Positions 7,650-16,394 of a stretch of DNA of 64,000 bases are shown here, piece by piece. The DNA lies in assembly GCF_003202915.1 (NCBI RefSeq), contig NZ_QGLP01000010.1:170924-234923 (forward strand), read 5' to 3'. The notes under the pieces are model-generated. The model was not told where the DNA came from. It did not search any database and saw only the letters and a list, made by a program, of their open reading frames with translations. The stretch comes from Gilliamella apicola (GTDB taxonomy: Bacteria; Pseudomonadota; Gammaproteobacteria; Enterobacterales; Orbaceae). How positions within the stretch are numbered: the first letter of the stretch is position 1; each line of letters opens with the position of its first letter. Both the position numbers and the translations under genes were made by a program.

Positions 7650-9326
7650 TTATTTATCATCATTAGCCAATAAATATAATGCTTCGTATGGTCTTAATTG
7701 GATTTCAGCGCCGACTGCCGTTGCTTGCTGATAATTACTCAATAATCTTTGCCAATTAGTACTTTGTAAGTTTTTTGGTAACTGCCAGTTAACCGGTTTT
7801 TCGGTTAGATTGATTATCACTAATAGTTGTTGATTATTATAACGGCGCAAGTAACACCAATAATCAGCAATATTGGCGGTTAAATCTTGATAATCACCAA
7901 AAATAAAGATTGGATACTCTTTACGTAACTTAATTAATGTTTGATAGCAGTAAAAGATCGAATTCTGATCAGCCAATGCGGCTTTGACATTAATTTGTGA
8001 GTAATTATTTGCTACCTCAATCCATGGTTGCCCCGTTGTGAAACCAGCATTTAGGCTATCATCCCATTGCATAGGCGTACGACTGTTATCACGTGATTTA
8101 CTCGCTAATATGGCTAAAATTTCCGCTTCATTGATCCCTTCAGCTATTTTTTCTTGGTAGATATTTAAACTTTCAACATCACGATATTGGTTAATATTAT
8201 TAAAATGTGGATTGGTCATGCCGATCTCTTCACCTTGATAGAGATATGGCGTGCCTTGTAATCCATATAGCAACATAGCAAGCATTTTCGCGGATTCACG
8301 GTGATATTGGTTTTCATTACCTAAGCGCGACACAATTCGTGGTTGGTCATGATTACACCAAAAAATGGCATTCCATGCTTTAGCATGCATCCCGGTTTGC
8401 CACTCGCCGATAATATTTTTTAACTGGAGTAGATCCGGTTTGGCTAATGCCCATTTATAGCCGTTTGGATAATCGACTTTTAAATGATGAAAGTTAAAAG
8501 TCATAGTGAGCTCTTTTCCGTCTAATGAGGCATATTGCAAACAGTTGGCTAATGAGGTCGAGGACATTTCACCAACGGTTTTGAGATCATTAGGTTGGAA
8601 AGCATCGCGACTCATCTCTTGTAAAAACTCGTGGATTTTAGGACCATCGGTATAGAAACGTCGACCATCACCATTGTTGTCATCAGCAAAATCCTGTTGT
8701 TTGGAGACCAAATTAATCACATCCAATCTTAATGCATCAACACCTTTATCTGCCCAAAACTGGCATACTTTTTTAATTTCGTTGCGAACTTGTGGATTTT
8801 CCCAATTGAGATCAGCTTGCTCTTTGGCAAATAGGTGTAAGTAATATTGCCCAGATTGTTCATGCCATTGCCATGCTTTACCACCAAACTTGGAGCGCCA
8901 ATTATTTGGCTCACTACCGTCAGCCTTAGCATCTTTCCAGATATAAAATGAGCGGTACGGGCTGGCTTTATCTAAAGCTGATTTAAACCATGGATGCTCG
9001 GTCGAGGTGTGATTGAACACCATATCCATCATAATACGGATCCCACGCTCATGCGCCTGTTTAATCAGTAATTCAAAATCGGCCATTGAGCCATAGGCTG
9101 GGTCGATATCGTAATAATCGGCAACATCATAGCCATTATCAATTTGTGGTGATGGATAAATCGGCGTTAACCAAATGGCACTAATACCGAGTTTTTTTAG
9201 ATAATCTAATCGGCTGATAATACCTAACAAATCACCGGTTGCCTGATCTTGACTGGCTTGAAAACTTTTAGGATAGATTTGATAAATGGTACCGTTTTGC
9301 CACCATGGAATAGCTATTTTATTCAT
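7650..9326 (-). CDS. treC: Trehalose-6-phosphate hydrolase TreC
   Basis: The 558-residue GH13 enzyme splits trehalose 6-phosphate into glucose and glucose 6-phosphate in the cytoplasm. The N-terminal strand WWQNGTIYQIYPKSF, DMVFNHTS, the nucleophile region DALRLDVIN, the acid/base region TVGEMS and NHDQPR are all present. The ATG at 9326 with AAAGAG upstream is chosen over an in-frame GTG at 9365, since the protein then begins just before the conserved WWQ. It is the last gene of treR-treB-treC, 78 bp after treB. Confidence 0.96.
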   Translation of the reverse strand: MNKIAIPWWQNGTIYQIYPKSFQASQDQATGDLLGIISRLDYLKKLGISAIWLTPIYPSPQIDNGYDVADYYDIDPAYGSMADFELLIKQAHERGIRIMMDMVFNHTSTEHPWFKSALDKASPYRSFYIWKDAKADGSEPNNWRSKFGGKAWQWHEQSGQYYLHLFAKEQADLNWENPQVRNEIKKVCQFWADKGVDALRLDVINLVSKQQDFADDNNGDGRRFYTDGPKIHEFLQEMSRDAFQPNDLKTVGEMSSTSLANCLQYASLDGKELTMTFNFHHLKVDYPNGYKWALAKPDLLQLKNIIGEWQTGMHAKAWNAIFWCNHDQPRIVSRLGNENQYHRESAKMLAMLLYGLQGTPYLYQGEEIGMTNPHFNNINQYRDVESLNIYQEKIAEGINEAEILAILASKSRDNSRTPMQWDDSLNAGFTTGQPWIEVANNYSQINVKAALADQNSIFYCYQTLIKLRKEYPIFIFGDYQDLTANIADYWCYLRRYNNQQLLVIINLTEKPVNWQLPKNLQSTNWQRLLSNYQQATAVGAEIQLRPYEALYLLANDDK

Positions 9327-9404
9327 CGCTTGCTCTTTATTTTTAATCAGTAGATTCAAATTCACCAGCGGTTAAAACCGTAGAGAATCCCCTATTTATA
9401 ACCG

Positions 9405-10832
9405 TTATCGGATATTTAACGTGCCTTTTTTCTGTTTTATTTTGTAAACAATGGCGGTTAATACGATTGGCACCACAATCGCCACCAACATAGCCAAGGC
9501 ATAAATCGACCAGAAGACTGGTTTTATCGATAGGATACCGGGTAATCCACCGACGCCAATACTATTAGATAACACTCCATATAAACCACAAATTAATCCG
9601 GCACAAGCGGCACCAATCATGGCGCAAAACATCGGGAATTTATAACGTAAATTGATACCATACATCGCTGGCTCTGTCACACCGAGATAACCAGATATTG
9701 CCGCAGGAATAGATACTTCTCGTTCATTATGTTTTTTACTTATTAAGATGATACCAACCACAGCTGATGCCTGGGCGATATTGGATAAGGCGATAATTGG
9801 CCAAATAGGCGTGCCACCCATACTTTCGGTCATCTGCATATCGATAGCTAATGTGGTGTGATGAATACCTGTAATAACCAAAGGTGCATAGAAGAAGCCA
9901 AAAATAGCTGAACCAATAAAGGCATAATCACCGGTCATTAAATACTTAACCACATAAACAATCCCATTGCCAAGCATGCGTCCAATAGGCCCTAAAACAA
10001 AGTGTGCTAAGACAACTGACAGCATTAAGGCAACGATTGGTACAATCACTAAATTTAAGTAATCAGGAATAATTTTACGAAGCCGTGTTTCAATCCATCC
10101 TAAAGCTAAACCAGCAAAAATTGACGGTATAACTTGTGCTTGATAACCCACTTTAGCAATGGTAAACCAACCAAAATCCCAGACTTGAGGAACAATTTTG
10201 CCCAAATCATAAGCATTCATCAGTTGTGGTGAAACTAATGTGATGCCTAATACAATGCCCAAAACGGGGGATCCTCCCATTTTTTTCACCGTAGACCAGC
10301 AAATGGCCACCGGTAAGAAGTCGAAGATAGCCTCACACGGTAACCATAAGAAATTGTTAATTGGTATCAGCCAAGTGAAAGTGTGTATTAGAGGTTTATT
10401 GTCAATAGTTGGCATTTCACCAATCACATTACGCAAGCCAAGTAATAAACCACCAGCAATTAAAGCAGGCAACAATGGTACAAAGATTTCAGCTAAGTTT
10501 GAAATTAACCGTTCAAACCACGACATATTTTGCTTAGCTGCGGCTTTAGTTTGCTCTTTCGTCGCTTCGTCGATATTTAATTGTTCAATGAGTAATTTGT
10601 AATAACTGTCAACATCAGTACCGATAATAATTTGAAATTGGCCTGCATTATTAAAGCAACCTTTGACAAATGGTAATTCTTCAATGGCTGCAACATCGGC
10701 TATTTTCGGATTGGCAAGCGCAAATCTTAATCTGGTTAAACAATGGGTGACACTAGCAATATTTTCTTTTCCACCAACCAGCTCAATTAATTGCATAATT
10801 GATGCAGTTGAAACTTTAGGTGCTTTCGCCAT
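9405..10832 (-). CDS. treB: Trehalose-specific PTS permease, EIIBC component TreB
   Basis: The 475-residue protein imports trehalose and phosphorylates it. The EIIB domain (about 1-90) has the phosphorylated Cys31 in SVTHCLTRLRFAL. A linker leads to a multi-spanning EIIC domain that includes GIHHTTLAIDMQM. No EIIA domain is fused, as in E. coli, where a glucose-type EIIA serves in trans. The start follows AAGGAGACTTAAC. Upstream lie a perfect TreR operator and a perfect CRP site, so it is induced by trehalose and subject to catabolite control. Confidence 0.96.
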   Translation of the reverse strand: MAKAPKVSTASIMQLIELVGGKENIASVTHCLTRLRFALANPKIADVAAIEELPFVKGCFNNAGQFQIIIGTDVDSYYKLLIEQLNIDEATKEQTKAAAKQNMSWFERLISNLAEIFVPLLPALIAGGLLLGLRNVIGEMPTIDNKPLIHTFTWLIPINNFLWLPCEAIFDFLPVAICWSTVKKMGGSPVLGIVLGITLVSPQLMNAYDLGKIVPQVWDFGWFTIAKVGYQAQVIPSIFAGLALGWIETRLRKIIPDYLNLVIVPIVALMLSVVLAHFVLGPIGRMLGNGIVYVVKYLMTGDYAFIGSAIFGFFYAPLVITGIHHTTLAIDMQMTESMGGTPIWPIIALSNIAQASAVVGIILISKKHNEREVSIPAAISGYLGVTEPAMYGINLRYKFPMFCAMIGAACAGLICGLYGVLSNSIGVGGLPGILSIKPVFWSIYALAMLVAIVVPIVLTAIVYKIKQKKGTLNIR

Positions 10833-10944
10833 TGTTAAGTCTCCTTATTTTTAATTTAAGCCAATATTTTGGGGGGTTCGTTAAATCATTTCGATCCTAA
10901 TTTGATAGAGATTAAGCATAAATGGAATTACTATTTAAATAAAT

Positions 10945-10956
10945 GGGAACGTTCCC
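10945..10956. promoter_or_regulatory. TreR operator upstream of treB
   Basis: GGGAACGTTCCC is a perfect palindrome identical to the known enterobacterial tre operator and lies 113 bp upstream of treB. It sits 4 bp from the CRP site, so bound repressor should block RNA polymerase or CRP contact. Confidence 0.88.
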
Positions 10957-10960
10957 TTTT

Positions 10961-10976
10961 TGTGACAAACCTCACA
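10961..10976. promoter_or_regulatory. CRP-cAMP site upstream of treB
   Basis: TGTGACAAACCTCACA matches TGTGA-N6-TCACA perfectly. If used as a class II site, transcription of treB would start near 10927. It lies immediately beside the TreR operator. Confidence 0.85.
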
Positions 10977-11013
10977 ATTTTGCGGCAATATCGCACTATA
11001 GGATTAAAAATCG

Positions 11014-11976
11014 TTAATTAACAATTTGGGAAGGCACCGTAATGATTTTCGCTTTTACTTCGCTCTGTAGCGTTTGCAAGAGTTCATTTGCGGCATAGGT
11101 GCCAGCTTTATCAAAACCAAGATCGACGATAATCGTTTCGGTAAATAAAAAATTAAGAAGATCGCTATTACCGATACTAATAACAACAATATTATTAATA
11201 TTTTTTTCAGATAAGTATTTATTTAAACCTAAGGCAATTGAATCGGTGGCACAAACGATCGCTGTTGGCGAATCAAGTAAGACTGATTCAGCAAGTTCAT
11301 AACCTGAATAAAAACTTAACTTACCAAGCACCGCATTTGGCTTAATTTTATGAGTATGACAAAAATCAGTATAGGCTTGATAACGTAGTTCACCGGTGGT
11401 CTGATCTTGTTTAGTTATACCGATATAACCAATTTTTTTGTGTTTCTCTTTTTGATATAAATAGGTTAATGCTTTGTTTACCGCACCCACATCGTCATAA
11501 CAAATACAAGAATAATCAGGAAAAGGCCTTGCAATAACCACACATTTATTTCGCCAAAATGCTAACCGAGAACTCTCTAATCCAGTAAAAGCAAAAACCA
11601 CCACCCCATCAGCTTGTTTTTCTTTTAACATTCTCAGGTGCTCTTCAACTTTAGGCGCACTAAATTGGCTCTCAATAATAATCGGATCATAACCATTAGC
11701 ATAAAAAATGGGTAACATACTTCGAACAGCATGATTTTCCGAGATGGAATCGAGGCGAGTGACAATAATGCCAATAACTTTATTACCATAACCACGCATT
11801 GCTCTAGCCGATTTCGATGGCGTAAATTGATATTGTTCAATGATTGCCATCACTTTATTGCGAGTTGATTCCTTCACCATTGGATCGTGATTAATGACTC
11901 GCGAAACAGTGGATTTACTAACACCACTCAATTTGGCAATATCTTTAATGGTTAAATTAGTTAGTGACTTACTCAT
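11014..11976 (-). CDS. treR: Trehalose operon repressor TreR (LacI family)
   Basis: The 320-residue protein has a LacI helix-turn-helix (TIKDIAKLSGVSKSTVSRV, about residues 8-26) and a periplasmic-binding-like effector domain. In E. coli TreR binds trehalose 6-phosphate as inducer. It lies immediately upstream of treB on the same strand, and the GGGAACGTTCCC operator between them confirms the assignment. The ATG at 11976 is preferred to the in-frame TTG two codons earlier. Confidence 0.93.
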   Translation of the reverse strand: MSKSLTNLTIKDIAKLSGVSKSTVSRVINHDPMVKESTRNKVMAIIEQYQFTPSKSARAMRGYGNKVIGIIVTRLDSISENHAVRSMLPIFYANGYDPIIIESQFSAPKVEEHLRMLKEKQADGVVVFAFTGLESSRLAFWRNKCVVIARPFPDYSCICYDDVGAVNKALTYLYQKEKHKKIGYIGITKQDQTTGELRYQAYTDFCHTHKIKPNAVLGKLSFYSGYELAESVLLDSPTAIVCATDSIALGLNKYLSEKNINNIVVISIGNSDLLNFLFTETIIVDLGFDKAGTYAANELLQTLQSEVKAKIITVPSQIVN

Positions 11977-12031
11977 AATCAATTTACGGAATGAATATCA
12001 ATTAAATCATAGTAATATAGATTGAACAAAA

Positions 12032-12066
12032 TAGCGATAATCATATCAATGATAAGATTATCGCTA
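12032..12066. terminator. Stem-loop after the HxlR-type gene
   Basis: TAGCGATAATC (12032-12042) and GATTATCGCTA (12056-12066) form a perfect 11-bp stem with a 13-nt loop, ten bases beyond the regulator's stop. A TTTT run follows on the minus strand, so it probably ends that transcript before treR. Confidence 0.6.
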
Positions 12067-12075
12067 ATTCTGATC

Positions 12076-12405
12076 TTATTTACTGTATTTTAATTTGTAG
12101 ATGCTCCCCCAATCTAACATCGCATCATGCACCTGTTTTAAGCTTTGTCCAACCTCGGTTAAGGTATATTCCACTTTAGGTGGCACTTGGGCATACACTT
12201 TGCGGGTAATTAAGCCATTTTTTTCCATCGTTCTTAAATGCGAAGTGAGAACTTTTTGTGAGATGCCGTTGAGTGATTTTTTTAGTTGACCAAAACGTTT
12301 GGTGCCAGAAAGTAAGTCTCGAACAATTAGCACTTTCCATTTGTCCCCCATTAATAATAGGGTGGTTTCAACAGGACATGGCGGTAAATTTTCGATCGCC
12401 TGCAT
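12076..12405 (-). CDS. HxlR-family winged-helix regulator with N-terminal cysteine
   Basis: The 109-residue protein has the compact HxlR/DUF24 winged helix, with GDKWKVLIVRDLL, RFGQLKKSLNGISQKVLT and the wing region EYTLTEVGQSL. Cys10 in PPCPVE lies at the position of the redox-sensing cysteine of YodB/HypR relatives, which respond to quinones, aldehydes or disulfide stress. It is divergent from an NAD(P)-binding oxidoreductase-like gene, a frequent pairing for such regulators. It probably represses that gene and itself through the dyad at 12443-12467. The true signal cannot be read from sequence. Confidence 0.88.
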   Translation of the reverse strand: MQAIENLPPCPVETTLLLMGDKWKVLIVRDLLSGTKRFGQLKKSLNGISQKVLTSHLRTMEKNGLITRKVYAQVPPKVEYTLTEVGQSLKQVHDAMLDWGSIYKLKYSK

Positions 12406-12442
12406 AATAATTTTCCTTTAATTTCAACAATAGTATCCAATT

Positions 12443-12467
12443 GGTAACTATATTACTACTTAGTACC
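12443..12467. promoter_or_regulatory. Candidate HxlR-type operator in the divergent intergenic region
   Basis: GGTAACTA and TAGTACC form an imperfect dyad, with one extra base in the left arm, over 25 bp. It lies between the two divergent starts, 38 bp from the regulator and 73 bp from its neighbour. The GTAAC/GTAC arms resemble operators described for HxlR proteins. Confidence 0.4.
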
Positions 12468-12539
12468 TACTTTACAATAGAAACTTTGGATATTAAGCTA
12501 AAAAAATTAATTTATCTAAATCGTAATAAGGAGAATAAG

Positions 12540-13175
12540 ATGAAAATTGCAGTAATTGGTGCAAATGGTAAATCAGGACAATTGTTGGTTAAAGAAGCAT
12601 TATCTCGAGGGCATGATGTTACCGCAATCGTGCGTAATCCTAGTTCAAATACCGATTCAAAAGCGGAAGTATTAGTAAAAGATTTGTTTCAATTAACTTA
12701 TGACGATTTAAAACCATTTGATGTGATCATTGATGCATTTGGTACTTGGGCGCCTGAATCGCTACCACTACATCAAACTAGTCTAAAACATTTAACCGAT
12801 ATTTTAAGCGGTAAACCTAATCGTTTATTAGTTGTTGGGGGTGCAGGTAGTTTATATGTCAATCCAGAGCATACTGTTCGTTTAGTTGATTCACCGGATT
12901 TCCCTGATGAATTTAAACCATTAGCCAATAATATGGCGAAAGCTTTAGATCAATTAAGAAATTGTAATGATGTGCAATGGACCTATCTAAGTCCAGCGAT
13001 TGAATTTATTGCTGATGGCCCAAGAACAGGTCATTACATTGTTGGTGGCGAAGAAATTTTGGTTAACAGCCAAGGAAAAAGTCAAATCAGCTACGCTGAC
13101 TATGCGATCGCCATGATTGATGAAGCAGAAAAAGCAAAACATATCAAACAACGTTTTACTGTTGCCACTGAATAA
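12540..13175 (+). CDS. NAD(P)-binding Rossmann protein of the NmrA/YwnB type
   Basis: The 211-residue protein begins MKIAVIGANGKSGQLLVKEA with the GxxGxxG nucleotide-binding motif near the start, then VTAIVRNPS and a DVIIDAFGTW segment. This is the atypical SDR layout of putative NAD(P)-dependent epimerases/oxidoreductases often controlled by an HxlR partner. The ATG at 12540 follows AAGGAG at a good distance; the open frame upstream to 12441 would cross the operator and promoter. The substrate is unknown, and the divergent redox-type regulator hints at electrophile or quinone detoxification. Confidence 0.85.
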   Translation: MKIAVIGANGKSGQLLVKEALSRGHDVTAIVRNPSSNTDSKAEVLVKDLFQLTYDDLKPFDVIIDAFGTWAPESLPLHQTSLKHLTDILSGKPNRLLVVGGAGSLYVNPEHTVRLVDSPDFPDEFKPLANNMAKALDQLRNCNDVQWTYLSPAIEFIADGPRTGHYIVGGEEILVNSQGKSQISYADYAIAMIDEAEKAKHIKQRFTVATE

Positions 13176-13187
13176 TATTCTTATTAA

Positions 13188-13237
13188 GCCTTACATTAAG
13201 AGAGTCAACAATCAAATGGTTGATTTTAATGTAAGGC
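13188..13237 (+). terminator. Long stem-loop after the NmrA-like gene
   Basis: GCCTTACATTAA (13188-13199) and TTAATGTAAGGC (13226-13237) pair over 12 bp, enclosing an inner AATCAA/TTGATT hairpin. It lies 12 bases after the stop codon. The T-run comes late (about 13250), so termination may be partial. Confidence 0.6.
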
Positions 13238-13287
13238 ACATAAATTAATCTTTTATTTTATACATCTAATGCAATCTTCCCTGCTAC

Positions 13288-13304
13288 TACCCCAAAATAG
13301 TGCA
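13288..13304 (-). promoter_or_regulatory. NtrC-like binding site, distal
   Basis: On the minus strand TGCACTATTTTGGGGTA resembles the glnA-type NtrC site TGCACTA-N3-TGGTGCA: the left half is perfect and the right half 5 of 7. Its centre is about 130 bp upstream of the predicted sigma54 start, a normal enhancer position. Confidence 0.6.
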
Positions 13305-13329
13305 AAACAATTAATCCAATGCATGCAAA

Positions 13330-13346
13330 TGGATCATTTTAGTGCA
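13330..13346 (-). promoter_or_regulatory. NtrC-like binding site, proximal
   Basis: On the minus strand TGCACTAAAATGATCCA again has a perfect left half and 5 of 7 in the right half. Its centre is exactly 42 bp from that of the distal site, four helical turns, so two NtrC dimers would bind on the same face of the DNA. Confidence 0.6.
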
Positions 13347-13399
13347 TCATCAATCTAAGAAAATAAGGTCATGTCTGTTATTACTTAGTTGTTTATTAA

Positions 13400-13417
13400 T
13401 TGGCACGTTTATTGCAT
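13400..13417 (+). promoter_or_regulatory. Sigma54 promoter of the allantoin operon
   Basis: TTGGCACGTTTATTGCAT matches the sigma54 consensus almost base for base, with GG (13402-13403) and GC (13414-13415) 10 bp apart. The start should be near 13426, leaving a leader of about 90 nt. The two NtrC-like sites upstream complete the usual layout. Confidence 0.88.
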
Positions 13418-13517
13418 AAATCAAAGATTATTATGAATAATTTGATAATACCAATAATACTGATAATATGATTTATTATACGTTTAATTTGTAATCATTT
13501 TACTTGGGAAAACTATT

Positions 13518-14885
13518 ATGCAGTACGATCTAATCATTAAAAATGGCCTTGTTATTCTCGAATCTGGCGAGATCTTTAGCGATGTTGCAATAAAAAATGG
13601 CAAAATTGCAGCAATTGGCCCTAATTTAGTGCAAGCCGATAAAATTATTGATGCTGAGGGCTTGATTGTTAGCCCCGGAATGGTTGATATTCATGTTCAT
13701 ATTAGTGAACCTGGCGGTGTACGTCATGAGTGGGAAGGCTATGTCACAGGAACCAAAGCATGTGCAAAAGGCGGAGTTACAACTTTTGTTGAAATGCCAC
13801 TGAATCAACTTCCAGCAACAACTAGTGGTGAAACACTTCGCACTAAATATGCTGCCGGTGAAGGAAAACTCTATGTCGATGTAGCTTCTTATGGTGGCTT
13901 AGTACCTTATAACCTGACTAATAATGGTATTGCCGAACAAGTTGAAGAAGGCGTCGCGGCATTTAAATGCTTTATGGCAACCTGTGGAGATCCCAATCTT
14001 GATGGTGATTTTGCTAATGTAAATGATTATGCCCTATGGGAAGGGATGCGCCAAATTGCCAAAACCGGTAAAGTGTTAGCCATTCATGCAGAAAATGCCG
14101 CCATTACAGATATCTTAGGGCAACAAGCTAAAGCGCGAGGCGAAAGCACATTATCACAATATGTGGCTACTCGTCCGGCCTTTACTGAAGTTGAAGCTAT
14201 TCGTCGAGCTATCTTTTTTGCTAAGCAAACTGGATGCCCAATTCACATTTGCCATGTAGCTTGCCCAGAAGGAGTTGAGGAAGTGATCAAAGCACGCCAA
14301 GAAGGTGTAAATGTGACTTGTGAAACCTGTATCCATTATCTCTATTTTACTACTGATCAGCTAGACGCCATTGGACCAATTGCAAAATGTTCACCACCAA
14401 TTCGTGATCAACAAGCTCAAGAAGGATTATGGAAGTATCTCTTTGCTGGTCACATTATCACGGCCGTTTCTGACCATTCACCATGCACTTACGATCTAAA
14501 AGATAAAGCTAATGCTTTTGATGCATGGGGCGGAATCTCTGGAGTACAAAATAATGTCGATATCCTGTTTGATGAAGCTGTACAAAAGCGTGGTATGTCG
14601 TTAAAACAATTTGCCGATATCATCGCTAAAAATCCAGCCGAAAGATATAACTTACCAGCCAAAGGCTCGATTAAAGTTGGTAAAGACGCGGATATTATCT
14701 TTATTAAACCTCATTCAAACTATGTATTAAAAGAACAAGATCTCGAATATCGCAATAAATTTAGCCCTTATGTAGGACGACAAATTGGCGCCCAAGTTGT
14801 GCAAACACTATTACGTGGTGAAACCATTTATCAGATAAATTCTGGTGTTGATTCAACTCCAAGAGGGACATTTATTCGACGTTAA
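13518..14885 (+). CDS. allB: Allantoinase AllB
   Basis: The 455-residue cyclic amidohydrolase opens the hydantoin ring of allantoin to give allantoate. The metal-binding DIHVHISEPG (about 57-66), the lysine likely to be carboxylated in AFKCFM (about 152-157), AIHAENA, HICHVACPEG and SDHSPCTYD are all present. Length and motif order fit E. coli AllB (453) better than dihydropyrimidinase. It is followed after 53 bp by an NCS1 permease. The sigma54/NtrC promoter points to use of allantoin as a nitrogen source. Enzymes for allantoate breakdown are not in the window. Confidence 0.92.
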   Translation: MQYDLIIKNGLVILESGEIFSDVAIKNGKIAAIGPNLVQADKIIDAEGLIVSPGMVDIHVHISEPGGVRHEWEGYVTGTKACAKGGVTTFVEMPLNQLPATTSGETLRTKYAAGEGKLYVDVASYGGLVPYNLTNNGIAEQVEEGVAAFKCFMATCGDPNLDGDFANVNDYALWEGMRQIAKTGKVLAIHAENAAITDILGQQAKARGESTLSQYVATRPAFTEVEAIRRAIFFAKQTGCPIHICHVACPEGVEEVIKARQEGVNVTCETCIHYLYFTTDQLDAIGPIAKCSPPIRDQQAQEGLWKYLFAGHIITAVSDHSPCTYDLKDKANAFDAWGGISGVQNNVDILFDEAVQKRGMSLKQFADIIAKNPAERYNLPAKGSIKVGKDADIIFIKPHSNYVLKEQDLEYRNKFSPYVGRQIGAQVVQTLLRGETIYQINSGVDSTPRGTFIRR

Positions 14886-14938
14886 TCATTATATAAAACA
14901 ATAAAAAATAGATAAAAAATAAGTAGGAAAGGAAAACC

Positions 14939-16321
14939 ATGAAGAATAACACAGCACAATCACCGACGACACCGACGCAGATTGATAGTTCGCTCTTACC
15001 CAAATCTAGCAAAGATCGAACTATGAATCCTTTAGCCTATTCCTTTATGTGGATTGGTGATGGTATGAATTTGGGTAATATGACTTTAGGGGCGAGCTTA
15101 GTAGTAGCGGGTGTTGCCACCATGAATATTTTCCAAACGTTTGCCGCAACGTTTATTGCCATATTAATTATTACCACCATTTTTGTCTTTAATGATCGTT
15201 TAGGTTATCGCACCGGTATTCCTTACGTGGTACAACTGCGGATGTCATTTGGGATAAAAGGCGCGATTATTTCTTCATTACTACGCGGCATCCCGGCTAT
15301 CGTTTGGTATGGATTTCAAAGTTGGATAGGTGCAACAGCACTCAATGAAATTATTAAAATATTATCTAATGGCGATTTTAATAATGTATTTATCTGTTTC
15401 CTTATTTTGCAATTTTTCCAAATTGTCTTATCACTATATGGATTCCATGCCATAAAATGGGTAGAAACGTTAATTTCAGTAGTTATTCTTTGTGCATTAA
15501 TTTATGTCTTTATTATATTACTCAATAATCATCAAGAGATTATTATAGATAAATGGGTGAACACAGAAGGAACTTGGGGATTACCATTTTGTGGTTTTAT
15601 TATGATGTTTTTAGGTAATTATGCTGCAATCTTCTTAAGTGCAGCAGATTATTCGCGAGAACTGAAAAGCGGTTTTAGCAATCGCAAAAGAGGTCTTCTC
15701 TATTTTTTACCAATATTTGTCGCTTACGGCTTTATTATTACCATTGGGGTGATGTTGGCGTCAGTCACCGGTAACTCTAATCCAGTTAAAGCATTTGCAA
15801 TTGTGGTAAATAATCCATATATCACCATCGTGGTATCAGCCTTTATCGTGTTAGGTACTGTTGCGGTAAATATCGTTGCGAATATCATCCCACCAGCTTA
15901 CGTAATTACGTTATTAACAAAAGCTAAATATAAAGTAGCGGTGACCATTACCGGGTTATTAGCTATCGCTTCTTTCCCTTGGGTTTTAGTTCAAGATACC
16001 TCAGCAAAAGGATTAGGTTTATTTATTTTAATTTATTCCGCATTCTTGGGACCAATTGTGGCAATTTTATTGGTGGAATATTATCTATTGCGTCGCCAAA
16101 AAATTGATATAAACAGGTTATATGATAATAATGGTCAATTCTCTGGCTATAATCCAGCCGCGATTCTAGCTATGCTAATCGGTTCGGCGGCTGCATTTTA
16201 TGAAGTAAGCTTAACATGGATTGTCGGCTTTGTTGTTGGTGGAATAAGTTATATCTTATTAACCAAATATACTTTTAAAAATTCGCCTTTCAAAAAAGGG
16301 ACCATTTTTGAAAACAAATAA
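14939..16321 (+). CDS. NCS1-family permease, probably for allantoin
   Basis: The 460-residue membrane protein has about 12 hydrophobic segments. Its NCS1 signatures include the N-terminal NPLAYSFMWIGDGMNLGNM and GIPAIVWYGFQSWIG. NCS1 carriers import nucleobases, hydantoins or allantoin with a cation. Its place directly after allB in one sigma54-driven unit makes allantoin the most likely substrate (E. coli YbbW/AllP type), though sequence alone does not exclude uracil or hydantoin. The start follows AGGAAAGGAAAACC. Confidence 0.88.
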   Translation: MKNNTAQSPTTPTQIDSSLLPKSSKDRTMNPLAYSFMWIGDGMNLGNMTLGASLVVAGVATMNIFQTFAATFIAILIITTIFVFNDRLGYRTGIPYVVQLRMSFGIKGAIISSLLRGIPAIVWYGFQSWIGATALNEIIKILSNGDFNNVFICFLILQFFQIVLSLYGFHAIKWVETLISVVILCALIYVFIILLNNHQEIIIDKWVNTEGTWGLPFCGFIMMFLGNYAAIFLSAADYSRELKSGFSNRKRGLLYFLPIFVAYGFIITIGVMLASVTGNSNPVKAFAIVVNNPYITIVVSAFIVLGTVAVNIVANIIPPAYVITLLTKAKYKVAVTITGLLAIASFPWVLVQDTSAKGLGLFILIYSAFLGPIVAILLVEYYLLRRQKIDINRLYDNNGQFSGYNPAAILAMLIGSAAAFYEVSLTWIVGFVVGGISYILLTKYTFKNSPFKKGTIFENK

Positions 16322-16326
16322 ATTTT

Positions 16327-16394
16327 AAGTGACAATTAAATGGCAGCAGATTTAACGTGTTATCACGTGTCGCTGCCAATTTGATATGTCACTT
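16327..16394. terminator. Nested stem structure between convergent permease and flhA ends
   Basis: Three nested perfect stems share one axis: AAGTGACA/TGTCACTT (16327-16334, 16387-16394), GGCAGC/GCTGCC (16342-16347, 16372-16377) and ACGTG/CACGT (16355-16359, 16364-16368). The flhA stop codon lies at the innermost loop, so the structure spans the end of that gene. It probably stops transcription from both sides. Confidence 0.6.

Noticed and set aside
9327..9365. GTG start for treC at 9365
   Set aside because: It adds 13 unconserved residues and lacks a ribosome site; the ATG at 9326 has AAAGAG upstream.
12441..12539. N-terminal extension of the NmrA-like gene
   Set aside because: It crosses the putative operator and promoter; the Rossmann fold begins exactly at the ATG at 12540 behind AAGGAG.
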